Assembly (NCBI GenBank): GCA_016185435.1
Contig: JACPNN010000002.1
Coordinates: 1-64,000 of the forward strand
Direction of reading: 5' to 3'
Origin: Candidatus Aenigmatarchaeota archaeon
GTDB taxonomy: Archaea; Aenigmatarchaeota; Aenigmatarchaeia; QMZP01
DNA: 64,000 bases
The first letter of the stretch is position 1, and the number at the start of each line of letters is the position of its first letter. The notes under the pieces were generated by a model. The model made no database searches, had not been told where the DNA came from, and was given only the letters and a program-made list of their open reading frames with translations. This document shows, in pieces, positions 1 through 9,095 of the stretch. The position numbers and the translations under genes are program-made.

Positions 1-2
1 TT

Positions 3-131
3 GGGGACAGATTGGACACGAGGCTGAGGAGAACAACTTATGTGAGGAGCGTACTGAGGGTCATCGCTTATCAGGTTAAGATATATCTGAGAGTCAGGCT
101 GGCTGGGAATGGCTGGTGGGTGAATAATTAG
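3..131 (+). CDS. C-terminal end of an unidentified protein (5' truncated)
   Basis: An open frame enters from the window edge and stops at 129-131. It encodes about 42 residues rich in Arg, Leu and Tyr with a Trp-Trp pair near the end, and reads like a genuine basic C-terminus. The other two plus-strand frames close earlier. The next gene, an acyltransferase, starts 54 bp downstream on the same strand, so the two could be co-transcribed, perhaps in a surface-polysaccharide cluster; that is inference. The family cannot be named from the fragment. Confidence 0.4.
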   Translation, partial: GDRLDTRLRRTTYVRSVLRVIAYQVKIYLRVRLAGNGWWVNN

Positions 132-185
132 ACACGCTCAAGAAAAGATAGCATTACTTATTCCTCCCTGACTAAATACTCACAT

Positions 186-662
186 ATGGAAAGGGAAGTG
201 AGGTTCAAGGGAAACGCTGCACGCAGCTGGTTCCGTCTCAGACACCCGCTGAGGATCCTGTTCAACTCCCTTGTGATAGCCTTCCTGAAGTACATGCCTC
301 CAGTCGAGCTGAAAAACAGCCTTTACCGCCATCTTCTGAATGTCAGGATCGGCAGGGATGTAGCAATATCGCCTGATGTGATACTGGATCCCCTCTTCCC
401 CGAGCTGATAGAGATAGGCGACGGCTGCCTGATAGGGTGGGGCGCAAGGATCTTCACCCATGAGTTCTGGCCGGACAGGGTGAAGATACGGCCGGTGAAA
501 TTCGGCAAAACAGTCTTCATCGGCGGCTTCTCTGTAGTAAGGCCCGGCGTAACTATCCATGACCATGTGTTCATCGCGTCAAACTCATTCGTCAACAAGA
601 CGATAACTAAAAGGGGCGTATATGGGGGCGTTCCTGCAAAGCTGATAAGGAAGGATCTTTAG
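186..662 (+). CDS. Acyltransferase, left-handed beta-helix family
   Basis: 158 aa. Hexapeptide-repeat acyltransferases transfer acetyl or acyl groups from a CoA donor to sugars or amino sugars. Residues from about 75 to the end show the spaced Ile/Val-Gly pattern of the left-handed beta-helix, and the C-terminus ends with the family's typical GGVPAKLI block. The first 50 residues are basic and helical. The length fits the small maltose/galactoside O-acetyltransferase type. The substrate cannot be deduced, but the truncated gene just upstream on the same strand may share its pathway. The ATG follows an AT-rich stretch. Confidence 0.85.
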   Translation: MEREVRFKGNAARSWFRLRHPLRILFNSLVIAFLKYMPPVELKNSLYRHLLNVRIGRDVAISPDVILDPLFPELIEIGDGCLIGWGARIFTHEFWPDRVKIRPVKFGKTVFIGGFSVVRPGVTIHDHVFIASNSFVNKTITKRGVYGGVPAKLIRKDL

Positions 663-692
663 CCCCCCCTATCAATGCCAAATCCCCAAAAT

Positions 693-1580
693 CTATTTCA
701 CGTATCTTCTATATTCCTTCGCATATCTCCTGAAAAGCCACTGGACAAAGATATTATCCTGCATTTTTATATGCGATCTTTCAAGAGCATTGTAATAGCC
801 TGCCCTGTTTTCGTATGGAATGTTCAGCATGGGATAGCCGCGTCTGTGCAGGATGAAGTTCATCATAAGCCTTGAGAGCCTTCCATTGCCGTCTGCAAAA
901 GGGTGTATGGCCACAAACTTCAGATGTACCAGAGCAGCCATTTCAATAGGTTGGATAGTGTTTTTATTTTTATCGTACCACTTGAAGAATTCCCTTAACA
1001 ATGGATATACCTCAACAGGAGATGGAGGCAGAAATATGCTGCCTGAAATGGCCACCTGATGCTGCCTTATCTTCCCTGCTATATCTTTCTTTGTGCCTTC
1101 AAAAATCCTATGGTGCCAGTGCAGGACAGTTTGCAGGGACAGATCTTTCTTGTGGCCCAGCATCATGTAAAAGACGCTTTTATGGGCTTCAGCCTCTTTT
1201 ACATCTTCGACAGGTTTTTCCTTGGGTGTAACCCCTTTTTCAAGCAAATCTGCCGTCTCTCTTAATGTCAGTTTGGAGCCTTCTATCCTCTGTGTGTCAT
1301 ATGTAAATCTGACTGAAAAGATTTCAGTTTCCTTTTCTTTGGCAGTCTCAGGCATTGCCTCTGTTTCCTCTGAGAAATTCCTCTTTATCTTCTCAAATAC
1401 AGGATGCCATTTTTCCTTGTAGATTTCAGAGAGAAACTCGGCCTTAATTTCTTCAATATTTTTCGGAACATGCTTTCCAATGTACTTTTCCCTTTTTTCT
1501 ATTCTGCTGCCTTCTCTGATAGAGTGCTCAATGTAATAGTAGGTTTGGTTTCCTACAACCTTCTTTTTTATCATCACCAT
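693..1580 (-). CDS. Fic-domain protein, probable AMPylating enzyme
   Basis: 295 aa. Fic proteins usually transfer AMP from ATP to a hydroxyl of a target protein. The catalytic motif HPFADGNGRLSR lies at about 226-237, with the conserved His and the phosphate-anchoring GNGR. At 97-102 the sequence TQRIEG fits the inhibitory (S/T)xxxE(G/N) motif, so this looks like a self-inhibited class II enzyme with its inhibitory helix N-terminal to the Fic core. The first 60 residues are basic and may form a small recognition domain. A TATA-like AT-rich stretch lies directly upstream of the start. No antitoxin-like neighbour is visible; the target is unknown. Confidence 0.88.
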   Translation of the reverse strand: MVMIKKKVVGNQTYYYIEHSIREGSRIEKREKYIGKHVPKNIEEIKAEFLSEIYKEKWHPVFEKIKRNFSEETEAMPETAKEKETEIFSVRFTYDTQRIEGSKLTLRETADLLEKGVTPKEKPVEDVKEAEAHKSVFYMMLGHKKDLSLQTVLHWHHRIFEGTKKDIAGKIRQHQVAISGSIFLPPSPVEVYPLLREFFKWYDKNKNTIQPIEMAALVHLKFVAIHPFADGNGRLSRLMMNFILHRRGYPMLNIPYENRAGYYNALERSHIKMQDNIFVQWLFRRYAKEYRRYVK

Positions 1581-1648
1581 GATATAATATTACCCCTACA
1601 TATTTATAAATTTATCTCTTTTAAATAAAATGTAGGGGTATAAAAAGC

Positions 1649-2074
1649 CTAAAACTTCACCAGTATCTCTTCCTTCTTCCCAAGGTCCCTCTCCAGCTTC
1701 TCAATGTCCTTCTTGATGGCCTCCAGATGGGCCAGGATCCTTTCCTTCTCCTTGTCGAACTCCTCCATGTTCCTGTAGAACCTTGTGGCCTGGTCGAACT
1801 CGTGCATGTGGAGCATGACATACGGGAACCTGTTCATGTCCCTGCTTACCTTGGCGCATATCTCCCCCAGCCACCTGTTCATGGCTATCTTGACTTCCTT
1901 CTTTATCATCTTGTCCCTGTCCAGGTAGCCTTTCATTATCCTGACTATGGTCGCATTGGGGAATGGCAATTTTTGCTCTTCCTCAGGGCTTATCTCCTCC
2001 TCTACCTCCTTAGGAATATCCTTTGCGGCATCTTCTTTCTCTTCCATCTGTTCCTGCTGGTTTTCGCTTTCCAT
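1649..2074 (-). CDS. Small coiled-coil protein, possible histone-fold DNA-binding protein
   Basis: 141 aa. The first 35 residues are acidic (Glu/Gln/Lys-rich). About 36-90 holds three amphipathic helices with basic residues (IVRIMKGYLDRDKMIKKEV) that resemble the spacing of a histone-like fold. About 95-141 is a charged heptad coiled coil. I do not recognise a named family; the histone-fold idea rests only on helix pattern. The protein is probably cytoplasmic, with no signal peptide or membrane segment. It is divergent from the M50 protease gene at 2185, so both are likely expressed from the AT-rich interval between them. Confidence 0.65.
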   Translation of the reverse strand: MESENQQEQMEEKEDAAKDIPKEVEEEISPEEEQKLPFPNATIVRIMKGYLDRDKMIKKEVKIAMNRWLGEICAKVSRDMNRFPYVMLHMHEFDQATRFYRNMEEFDKEKERILAHLEAIKKDIEKLERDLGKKEEILVKF

Positions 2075-2184
2075 AGGGGATGGTATTGTCTCTTCAGGGG
2101 GGTCAAACCTTATGCGCCAAACAAGTTAATATTGACCCTTTTCCATAAATATGCATCGATAATTTATAAAAGCATTTATCAGGT

Positions 2185-3732
2185 ATGTTCCACTACGATC
2201 CCTATTCGCTCTCTGCAGCCGTATTCATCCTTATACTGGCCATCCTCGTTTACAGGGACAGGAAGAAATTCACCAGAGATGGCATAATCCTCCTCAGGAA
2301 GACGCAGAAGGGGAAGAGCGGCCTTATAGCCTTGGGAGAACGGCATCCAACATTCTTCAGGCATGTGGGCAACCTCGGCGTCATCATGGGCTTCAGCGCG
2401 AGCATACTTATGATCGTAATGCTTGTCAAGATGACCTTCAAGAGCCTCGCAGAGCCCTCAACAGGGGCCATAGGCCTCCTTTTGCCTTCCCTGTCCTCTT
2501 CTCCATCCTCCAGCCCCGGCCTAATCTTTGTCCCTTTCTGGTATTGGATAATCATCATCGCCCTCCTCGCATTTGTCCATGAAGGCATGCACGGCATAAT
2601 AGCGGCAAGGGAAAGGATCAGGATCAAATCCCTTGGCTGGGGCCTTTTGGCCGTAATCCCGCTCGCCTTTGTCGAGCCTGACGAGAAGGAGATGAGGAAA
2701 AAGAAGCACATACAGCAGCTGAGGGTATTTGCCGCAGGCAGCCTGGCGAACTTTGCCTTGGCAGCCATTGCCATCCTCATTCTCTCATCTTTTAGCGGCC
2801 TCTACATGCAGGACGGGGCAGCCTTCATCACATATCCTGCCTCTGAAATCAATGTCTCTTCAGTAAAATCAATTGATGGCATCCCTATTGATGGCAGAGG
2901 CATCATATCCGTCCTGTCAGAATCCGGCAGCAATGTGGAAATAACCGCCGGCGCAGGCATCTTTTATGCGGCAAAGGAAAACCTCATGCAGCAGCTCAAC
3001 AGGAGCAGGGAAAGGATAATTGTTTTCGAGCCCCTGCCCGCAGCCAACGCCCGTTTGGCAGGCACGATAAAGTCTGTCAACGGGAAAGAGATAAGAAACC
3101 ATACAGATCTCCAGCAGGCCCTGACCGATGCAGGAGTTGGCAGCAGGATTGAGGTGGCGACAACAAACGGCACATTCTCCCTTGTGACAGTCTGGGACAG
3201 GGATTATCCATTCTCCCCTGATTCCACAACCGGCATTCTGGCCTCCCTTGAATCGGCCTTTCCGGGCACCATAGATGCCTATTTTTCAGCGGCAAGAGGC
3301 AGCGAAGAGACATACAGAAGTTTGAAAGGTGACACGGCCTTCTGGAAATACATAAAGGACAGCTATCCCTCCCTGCACAGCAGGGCCGGGGAGAAAATAG
3401 GGGAGCTTGACACGAAGCTGAAGGGCTATAGAGAACCTGGAATAATCGGCATCTCAGGGGTCCATACTGCTGTCGTCCTGAGGCCGTCCCTTGCCGGCTA
3501 CAGATCAGCCATCGATTTCCTTGAGGGCCTTTTGCTGTGGCTTTTCCTCATAAACCTGGGTGTCGGAGCCTTTAATCTGCTCCCTGTGACGATACTCGAC
3601 GGCGGCAGGATGTGGGAGCTTGTCTTCATGAGAATCAGCAGGAGGCATTACAGGAATATGGTAAAAGGGGTAAGCCTTGTGATAGGCGCTCTTATAATCC
3701 TGAACCTTGTGATTCCCCTTAAGCCCTTCTAG
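2185..3732 (+). CDS. Membrane metalloprotease, site-2 protease (M50) family with PDZ-like domain
   Basis: 515 aa. Site-2 proteases cut transmembrane substrates inside the membrane using zinc. The HExxH motif HEGMH is at about 132-136 in a hydrophobic segment. The second zinc motif appears near residue 470 as NLLPVTILDGGRM, which fits NxxPxxxLDG. Between them lies a long soluble part, and about 275-330 looks PDZ-like. Hydrophobic segments at about 8-22, 64-82, 118-135, 175-195 and at the C-terminus fit a polytopic protein. A TATA box (about 2161-2170) sits some 20 nt before the ATG. A second, shorter M50 enzyme lies at 57676-58257. Confidence 0.85.
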   Translation: MFHYDPYSLSAAVFILILAILVYRDRKKFTRDGIILLRKTQKGKSGLIALGERHPTFFRHVGNLGVIMGFSASILMIVMLVKMTFKSLAEPSTGAIGLLLPSLSSSPSSSPGLIFVPFWYWIIIIALLAFVHEGMHGIIAARERIRIKSLGWGLLAVIPLAFVEPDEKEMRKKKHIQQLRVFAAGSLANFALAAIAILILSSFSGLYMQDGAAFITYPASEINVSSVKSIDGIPIDGRGIISVLSESGSNVEITAGAGIFYAAKENLMQQLNRSRERIIVFEPLPAANARLAGTIKSVNGKEIRNHTDLQQALTDAGVGSRIEVATTNGTFSLVTVWDRDYPFSPDSTTGILASLESAFPGTIDAYFSAARGSEETYRSLKGDTAFWKYIKDSYPSLHSRAGEKIGELDTKLKGYREPGIIGISGVHTAVVLRPSLAGYRSAIDFLEGLLLWLFLINLGVGAFNLLPVTILDGGRMWELVFMRISRRHYRNMVKGVSLVIGALIILNLVIPLKPF

Positions 3733-3857
3733 AAAGTATTTATGGAAACCTGTTCAATATTTCTTCTTAAATATAATCATGTGTTCAAAATAAAATATAA
3801 ATACAAACATCTGTTCAAAAATACTACACCGCCCTTTTCCCCACCCCCAGCCAAACA

Positions 3858-3865
3858 TTTATATA
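3858..3865 (+). promoter_or_regulatory. TATA box of the S6e gene
   Basis: TTTATATA lies 24 nt before the ATG at 3889. This is the distance expected for an archaeal promoter giving a leaderless transcript, and it helps choose 3889 over upstream in-frame starts. Confidence 0.6.
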
Positions 3866-3888
3866 TTCAACCCAGTTACTATACTCAT

Positions 3889-4491
3889 ATGAATTTCAAG
3901 CTCGTTATAAGCGACCCGAAGACAAGAAAATCCTACAGCAGGGAAATCCCCCAGGAGACAAGCATGCTTTCAGGGAAAAAGATAGGCGAAGCGATTGAAG
4001 GCAATTCTATCGGCCTTGCGGGCTTCAGGCTGGAAATTACCGGCGGCAGCGACAAGGAAGGATTTCCCATGAGGAAGGATGTTGACGGCGCAGCAAGGAA
4101 AAAGATACTCCTTTCTTCCCCCCCGGGCTATCATCCTGAAAGGGAGGGGGAAAGGAGAAGAAGAAGCATAAGAGGCAACACGGTTTCTGCAGACATTGTC
4201 CAGGTCAATCTCAAGGTCACAGAGCACGGAAAGCATGGCCTTGACGAGCTTTTCGGGAAGAAGGCAGAGGAGAAGAAAGAAGATAAGAAGGAGCCCAAGT
4301 CAGAGGCAAATGAACAGAAAGAAGAGAAAAAGGGGGAAAAGCCAAAAGAAGAGCTGGCAAAGAAAGAGCCAGAGAAAAAGGAGAAGTCCAAGGAAGAGAA
4401 GGCAAAAGAGACAGAAAAGGAACAGAAAACAGAGGAAAAGAAGGAAGAGAAGCCGAAGCCTGAGGAAAAGCCCAAAGAGGAGAAGGCATAG
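3889..4491 (+). CDS. rps6e: Small ribosomal subunit protein S6e with Lys/Glu tail
   Basis: 200 aa. S6e is an archaeal/eukaryotic protein of the small ribosomal subunit. The N-terminal 120 residues carry the family signature: MNFKLVISDP at the start, LSGKKIGE, a GGSDKEGFPMR segment and a RRRSIRGNTVS segment. From about residue 125 the chain is an almost pure Lys/Glu/Pro tail of about 75 residues, not part of the usual archaeal domain and probably disordered. The internal ATG at 3889 is chosen because homology begins exactly there and a TATA box lies 24 nt upstream; longer in-frame readings lack support. Confidence 0.95.
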   Translation: MNFKLVISDPKTRKSYSREIPQETSMLSGKKIGEAIEGNSIGLAGFRLEITGGSDKEGFPMRKDVDGAARKKILLSSPPGYHPEREGERRRRSIRGNTVSADIVQVNLKVTEHGKHGLDELFGKKAEEKKEDKKEPKSEANEQKEEKKGEKPKEELAKKEPEKKEKSKEEKAKETEKEQKTEEKKEEKPKPEEKPKEEKA

Positions 4492-4530
4492 TTATTCAGG
4501 AAAATTCAGGCAGCAAAAAGCAATTCTGTT

Positions 4531-4746
4531 TCAGCCAAAAACCCTCATCCTATCAACCTTATCCCTCGCCCAGCCAAAGAATCTTGAAAGCTGGAATGTG
4601 CCGATATTGTAATGGCTGTCCATGAACTTGTCATAGCAGAATTTGCAGACAAAAGCCTTTATCAAATTGCCTGCATGGCTATCCTTAACCTCAACGCTGA
4701 ACCTCTCCCCGACAAATTCCTTGCAGATTATGCAGTTGTAAGGCAT
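4531..4746 (-). CDS. Small putative zinc-binding protein
   Basis: 71 aa with two CxxC knuckles, CIIC at 5-8 and CKFC at about 34-37, which can together bind one zinc ion. The rest is mixed charged and aromatic sequence with a basic C-terminal helix. It lacks a membrane segment or signal, so a cytoplasmic zinc-ribbon role in nucleic-acid or protein binding is possible. It lies convergently after the S6e gene and downstream of the MFS transporter gene on the same strand. I do not recognise a named family. Confidence 0.7.
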   Translation of the reverse strand: MPYNCIICKEFVGERFSVEVKDSHAGNLIKAFVCKFCYDKFMDSHYNIGTFQLSRFFGWARDKVDRMRVFG

Positions 4747-4849
4747 ATTCTTTATAGACTCCAGCTCCTATATAAACCGATAGTGGGAAGATTCAGGATT
4801 GACGAATTTCCATTTTCGTGTATCATCCAAGGCATGCTCCTGTATCGCG

Positions 4850-6259
4850 TCAGGGCTCGCCCGGTTTTTCCCTGACAAAAAACAGCAGGGCAGCGCTGAT
4901 GGCCAGAAGAATAGCTGAAGAATAAACTGCCGCCGCCCAGCTTCCAGTGATATCCCTCAGGATCCCTGTGATAAGGGGGGATAGTATGGCCCCGATTTCC
5001 GCAACAAGGTTCCACATGCCGAAGGCCTGGGCCCTCAATTTCTCCGGGGAAAGGTCCGCTGTCAGGGCCATATGCACTGTCTGCATGGCTGAAAAGGGCA
5101 GCCCTATGAAGAATGATATCACAGCCAGAATAACCAGATCGCTTCCGTTGTTAAGTATATAATATCCGAGGAAAAATGTCATGAGGGAAGCCATTAATGC
5201 GAGCGCCATATATATCTTTCTCCTGCCCAGGCCCCTCGAAACCGCAAAATCAGACAGCTTCCCTCCAAGTGGATACCCTATCGCATTGGCCACGCCGAAT
5301 ATGCCGGCATACAGGGCAGCAGATGTCAGGCCTATTTTTGAGGCGTCAGAGAACAGGAGAACCATCCAGAAGCCAAAGAACCAGAGGGTGTAGAGGATAG
5401 GCACAGCTGAAATATACATCACTATCAGATTTCTGTCGGCAAGAATCGGCCTGAGGGAGTTTCCGAGCCTTTTGTATATTATCCCGATCAGGGCAATGGC
5501 GACCGCGGTCAGGGATGCCGACTGTATGAGCTGCAGGTGGAACTTGTCCCATGAAAAGGTTTCATTCAGATAGACGGTGCCGACGTATATCGCCATAATT
5601 ATTATAAAGAATACAGCAGAATACTTGGCCAGATACTTGAGCGCAGCCTTATAATTGTCCCTTTTATCTCCCTTCACAAGACTGAATATCAAAAGCCCTG
5701 TCAAGACTGTCGGTATTGAGAAAACAAGGAAAGGGGATCTCCAGGAGAAAAAAGGCCCTATCGCCGCTGCCCATTCGATTATGGCAGGGGCAAGGACTGT
5801 AGCAAATGTAAGGCCTGCGGCAAGGCCGACAAACACGATTCCCATGCCCAAGGCCCTCTCCTTTTTGGGCGTGACTTCGGCTATCAGCGCGCGGTCATTC
5901 GAATAATATGCGCCTTCCCCGAGGCCGGTAAGCACCCTCGAGGCTATGAAGACAGAAAGACTGCCTGCTATGCCGCTTATGAAAGTCGCTATTCCGGCCC
6001 ACACCGTGCTGATGACAATGAGTGCCTTTCTCCCATACCTGTCGCCAAGGTAGCCGGCAGGAAACTGGGTGAGCATGTAGCCCGCGAAGAACATGGCTCC
6101 TATCAAGCCGCCGAGGGCATGCGGTATGCCTGCGGATGCAAAGAATTCAACCTTGTTCTTGATCATCCATGAAACAACAGGGCCTGTCACTGATCTGTCT
6201 ATGTAGCTGAACATCCATGCGAAAAACAGGAGCGCCCATACCTTGTGGTAGTATTTCAT
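4850..6259 (-). CDS. Major facilitator superfamily transporter
   Basis: 469 aa with about 12 hydrophobic segments. MFS proteins move small solutes by proton or sodium coupling or by facilitated diffusion. The loop between helices 2 and 3 carries the family motif as GYLGDRYGRKA at about 70-80, and a related LSDFAVSRGLGRRK loop sits in the second half. The N-terminus (YIDRSVTGP) resembles the anion:cation symporter/ACS branch, but the substrate is not readable. The start lies 54 bp from the divergent OB-fold gene, so the two share a promoter interval. Confidence 0.9.
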   Translation of the reverse strand: MKYYHKVWALLFFAWMFSYIDRSVTGPVVSWMIKNKVEFFASAGIPHALGGLIGAMFFAGYMLTQFPAGYLGDRYGRKALIVISTVWAGIATFISGIAGSLSVFIASRVLTGLGEGAYYSNDRALIAEVTPKKERALGMGIVFVGLAAGLTFATVLAPAIIEWAAAIGPFFSWRSPFLVFSIPTVLTGLLIFSLVKGDKRDNYKAALKYLAKYSAVFFIIIMAIYVGTVYLNETFSWDKFHLQLIQSASLTAVAIALIGIIYKRLGNSLRPILADRNLIVMYISAVPILYTLWFFGFWMVLLFSDASKIGLTSAALYAGIFGVANAIGYPLGGKLSDFAVSRGLGRRKIYMALALMASLMTFFLGYYILNNGSDLVILAVISFFIGLPFSAMQTVHMALTADLSPEKLRAQAFGMWNLVAEIGAILSPLITGILRDITGSWAAAVYSSAILLAISAALLFFVREKPGEP

Positions 6260-6312
6260 AGTAATAAATCAGATAGTTGCGTTCTTTTTAAATTCCCCCT
6301 TCAACTCTTACT

Positions 6313-6921
6313 ATGGTAACCCGCATGCCAGCCTTGAAGGTGAGGATAGCAGACATAATGTCAGGCAAATGGGTCAGGATGGAGGGCATGCAGGCCAGCT
6401 ATATCCAGACGCCTTCAGGCCTGAAGATAAGCCGGGCCAGGACCCTTTCAACAGTGGTCGGCAAATTCACATCAGAAGATGGCAGCTTCACAAGCATAAC
6501 CCTCGATGATGGCACAGAGACCATAAGGGGCAAGGTGTTTCAGGGTTCGCCCCTGCTGGCCAGAGTAGAGCAGGGGGACATTGTCGATGCCATAGGCAAG
6601 GTGAAGGAATACAACGGGGAAATCTACCTTAACATGGAATCGGCCTCCAGGATCTCAGACCCGAACATGGAGCTTCTCAGGAGGCTGGAGCTGCTTTCAA
6701 GGCCAAAAATAGAGGCAAAGGAGGACAAGGAAGCAGCAGACAAGGAGAGATTGAGAAAAGTCATTCTGGATCTGCTTAAAGCCAATCCAGAAGGCACGAC
6801 ATTCGAAGAAATTGTGAAGGAAACGAAGGAGAATGAAGCAGCCCTTGAACCGATATTGGACGAGATGCTAAATGAGGGCATATGCTATGAGCCCACGCCG
6901 GGGAAGATAAGGAAGATATAA
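6313..6921 (+). CDS. OB-fold protein, RPA-like single-strand nucleic-acid-binding factor
   Basis: 202 aa. Residues about 45-120 form an OB-fold pattern (SFTSITLDDGTETIRGKVF, then VDAIGKVKEYNGEIYLN) as in archaeal RPA32/Rpa2-type proteins that bind single-stranded DNA in replication and repair. After a charged linker (about 135-150), the C-terminal 50 residues look like a small winged-helix domain, as in RPA32. This is a short single-OB version. The gene is divergent from the MFS transporter. Alternative: an RNA-binding OB protein. Confidence 0.75.
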   Translation: MVTRMPALKVRIADIMSGKWVRMEGMQASYIQTPSGLKISRARTLSTVVGKFTSEDGSFTSITLDDGTETIRGKVFQGSPLLARVEQGDIVDAIGKVKEYNGEIYLNMESASRISDPNMELLRRLELLSRPKIEAKEDKEAADKERLRKVILDLLKANPEGTTFEEIVKETKENEAALEPILDEMLNEGICYEPTPGKIRKI

Positions 6922-6938
6922 TAACAGTTCTGGACTGT

Positions 6939-7367
6939 CTATAAACGGGATCCTATTTCGCCCCTCAGCTTCATCAGCAATTCCTTGGGAACCTTGAAAC
7001 CCTTGTCATAGGGCGCATAATTGTCCCCAAATCTTTTATCTTCAAAAACAATTCCTGCAAAAGCCCGTTGCCCCTCATACCTTGGAATTACGTGCAAATG
7101 GACATGCCTTATGATGTTTCCCAAAGCAGCATAGTTGAACATAGCCGCACCAAAAAGCTCTTTCACGGCATTTCTCAGATGTTTTGCAATTTCAAAGACC
7201 TCATCAAGCTCATTCTTCTCTATATCAAAGAAGTCCTCTGCATGCCTGTTCAGCTTTATGATGCACCTGCCAAGGTAGCACTGGTTTGGATGCAGATAGA
7301 TAGTCCAATATCTGCATTCCTTGATTTTCAACCCCTGACTTTCGGGATTGCAAAACTCACAATCCAT
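6939..7367 (-). CDS. HIT family nucleotide hydrolase/transferase
   Basis: 142 aa. HIT proteins split phosphoanhydride or phosphoramidate bonds in nucleotides such as dinucleoside polyphosphates or AMP-lysine. The histidine triad HVHLHV is at about 88-93, preceded by NYAALGN. The N-terminus has a CxxC pair (C3, C6) that may bind zinc, as in several HIT subgroups. The length is typical. The gene converges with the OB-fold gene, with only 17 bp between the stops. The exact substrate is unknown. Confidence 0.9.
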   Translation of the reverse strand: MDCEFCNPESQGLKIKECRYWTIYLHPNQCYLGRCIIKLNRHAEDFFDIEKNELDEVFEIAKHLRNAVKELFGAAMFNYAALGNIIRHVHLHVIPRYEGQRAFAGIVFEDKRFGDNYAPYDKGFKVPKELLMKLRGEIGSRL

Positions 7368-7454
7368 ACATTAAGTTGCCACTCTTTTTAAAAACCCTTT
7401 AAATCTTGATGTTATTGTTATTTTGGTGACTGATGCTTTGGCAAAGGCGGGCTT

Positions 7455-8459
7455 ATGGACAAAGATGCTATTCTCCACAAAATATCACTTTTGGAATCAA
7501 CTGAAGGCAGGATTGCATATCTGAATGAAATTCTGCAGAGGCAGGGGGCCCTGCAGGAGGAGACTGTCAGCTCTGCTTACGAAGCGCTTCAAGAATTATA
7601 CAAAACAACCGGTGATATGGTAAATGCGGTGCTCGCAAAAGCCGCAATAGCTGACCCAAATGCCAGATCGAATTATAGGCAGCGATTTGCTCCGGAATGG
7701 CCATACAGAGACCATGATCCCCGCAGAAGGAGATTTTCCAGGGAAATCTCCGAAGCTCTGGAACCTTCCAAAAGGGATGAAGCAAGAAAGGACGCTGAAA
7801 AGGAAGAGAAGGAGGGAGATTACGATGAAGCTGCCACGTCATGGAAAAGGGCAGAAGAATGGGAGAAGGCCGCAATAAATTACGGAAAAGCAGGAGGTGA
7901 AGATTTCCAAGCAGCCGTTTGCATGGAAAAAGCAGGCAAGCGAGTGGATTGGGAACGGGTGGCATCTGCATGCATCCAGGGGGCAGCTCTGAACTATGAC
8001 AGCAATGCAGATGAAGCTAATCGTCAGCTATGGGAAGCTGTTGTGGCCTATAGGCTCGCGGGAATAGGCGAGGATGATGCCAGGGTTCAAGACGTTTATC
8101 GGCTGTTTCAACTGGATTCAGTGGACGATGCCTGGTATTGGGCAGAGATCAGCTACAGGTCTGGATCAATGTCAAAGAGGGATGCCTTCCTTGCGGCTGC
8201 TCGCAAATATGAAGCTGAACTGGCTCATGAGGTTTCTGGCACTCTGCCAAAAAATGCAGATGCACTTGAAAAATTGCTTGTCGCTGCTGCACGAGCGGAA
8301 CATCTGGATGAAAGGTCGAGGAGAATAGTATATAATATAGCAGACTGTTACAGGGAAGCCGGTGAATTTGAGACAGCTGCTCAGTGGCTGGAGCCGGCTG
8401 ACTTTGGAAGAGAGGCCATGAAAATGCGAAGGCTGCTGGTCAGGCAGAAAAATCGATGA
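7455..8459 (+). CDS. Helical-repeat (TPR-like) protein of unknown function
   Basis: 334 aa. Almost entirely helical, with repeats of the kind GDYDEAATSWKRAEEWEKAA, A-rich pairs of helices and a C-terminal CYREAGEFETAAQWLE unit, a pattern close to tetratricopeptide or soluble-NSF-attachment-type repeats. Residues about 75-110 are a highly basic and charged linker. There is no signal peptide or membrane span. Such proteins are usually scaffolds. No enzyme motif is visible and the neighbours give no pathway clue. Confidence 0.7.
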   Translation: MDKDAILHKISLLESTEGRIAYLNEILQRQGALQEETVSSAYEALQELYKTTGDMVNAVLAKAAIADPNARSNYRQRFAPEWPYRDHDPRRRRFSREISEALEPSKRDEARKDAEKEEKEGDYDEAATSWKRAEEWEKAAINYGKAGGEDFQAAVCMEKAGKRVDWERVASACIQGAALNYDSNADEANRQLWEAVVAYRLAGIGEDDARVQDVYRLFQLDSVDDAWYWAEISYRSGSMSKRDAFLAAARKYEAELAHEVSGTLPKNADALEKLLVAAARAEHLDERSRRIVYNIADCYREAGEFETAAQWLEPADFGREAMKMRRLLVRQKNR

Positions 8460-8526
8460 AACGGCCTGCAGCTCTTCTGACAGCCCTTACCCCCCATCTC
8501 GCACTTTACAATCCTCTTAAAATCAA

Positions 8527-8895
8527 TCATCTTCGGCGCTTTCTTCCAGCGTATTTCAGAAGCTTTTCAATCCCTGATTTTACCCTTGGTTCCAATTCAG
8601 CTTTCAATCTCGCATCTTGTATCAGATCTCGAAGTCGTGACTCATCATAATCAAATTTGCGAATATTAGAATAAGTTACACCATCTAAACTTGGAATTTC
8701 TCCTCTTGCAATTGCTCGCGCTTCATCCAATGGTCTTTCATTTGTTGTCAATGAAAAATCTCTTCCTCCAAATGTTCCATGTTGTTCAGAAAATAGCAGT
8801 ACATCTTCATCTGGAACATAGAAAGCGTTCGCATACCGTCCTGCATGAATATGTATTGGACTTCTCGCCTTTCTTTCAAAATATACGACCTTCAT
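8527..8895 (-). CDS. Hypothetical protein
   Basis: 122 aa from the ATG at 8895 (MKVVYFERKARSP). An upstream start at 8967 would add 24 Cys/Leu-rich residues that look non-coding. The N-terminal half is beta-rich with His residues (PIHIHAGRYANAFYV) and the C-terminal half is helical and ends in a Lys/Arg cluster. It may bind nucleic acid through this tail, but no family is recognised. It converges with the helical-repeat gene. Confidence 0.6.
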   Translation of the reverse strand: MKVVYFERKARSPIHIHAGRYANAFYVPDEDVLLFSEQHGTFGGRDFSLTTNERPLDEARAIARGEIPSLDGVTYSNIRKFDYDESRLRDLIQDARLKAELEPRVKSGIEKLLKYAGRKRRR

Positions 8896-9095
8896 ACAGT
8901 AGTAAATTACACCCAAACATATAAAACTATCGCCGAGCGTGATTTTGGAAGGACATTGCATCAGCATATTGATTTCAATTTTTAAGGCAAACCAAAATCT
9001 TAATGTGCAGCGGTTAAAAAAGATAATATCTTCCCAAACACTCAGGAAACTTTCCCTTCTAAAAACCCTTTAAAATTCCACTCTAATCTATTACC

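Noticed and set aside
4131-4475. Minus-strand Ser/Phe-rich ORF opposite the S6e gene
   Set aside because: It is the reverse of the Lys/Glu tail of S6e; composition is explained by that tail.
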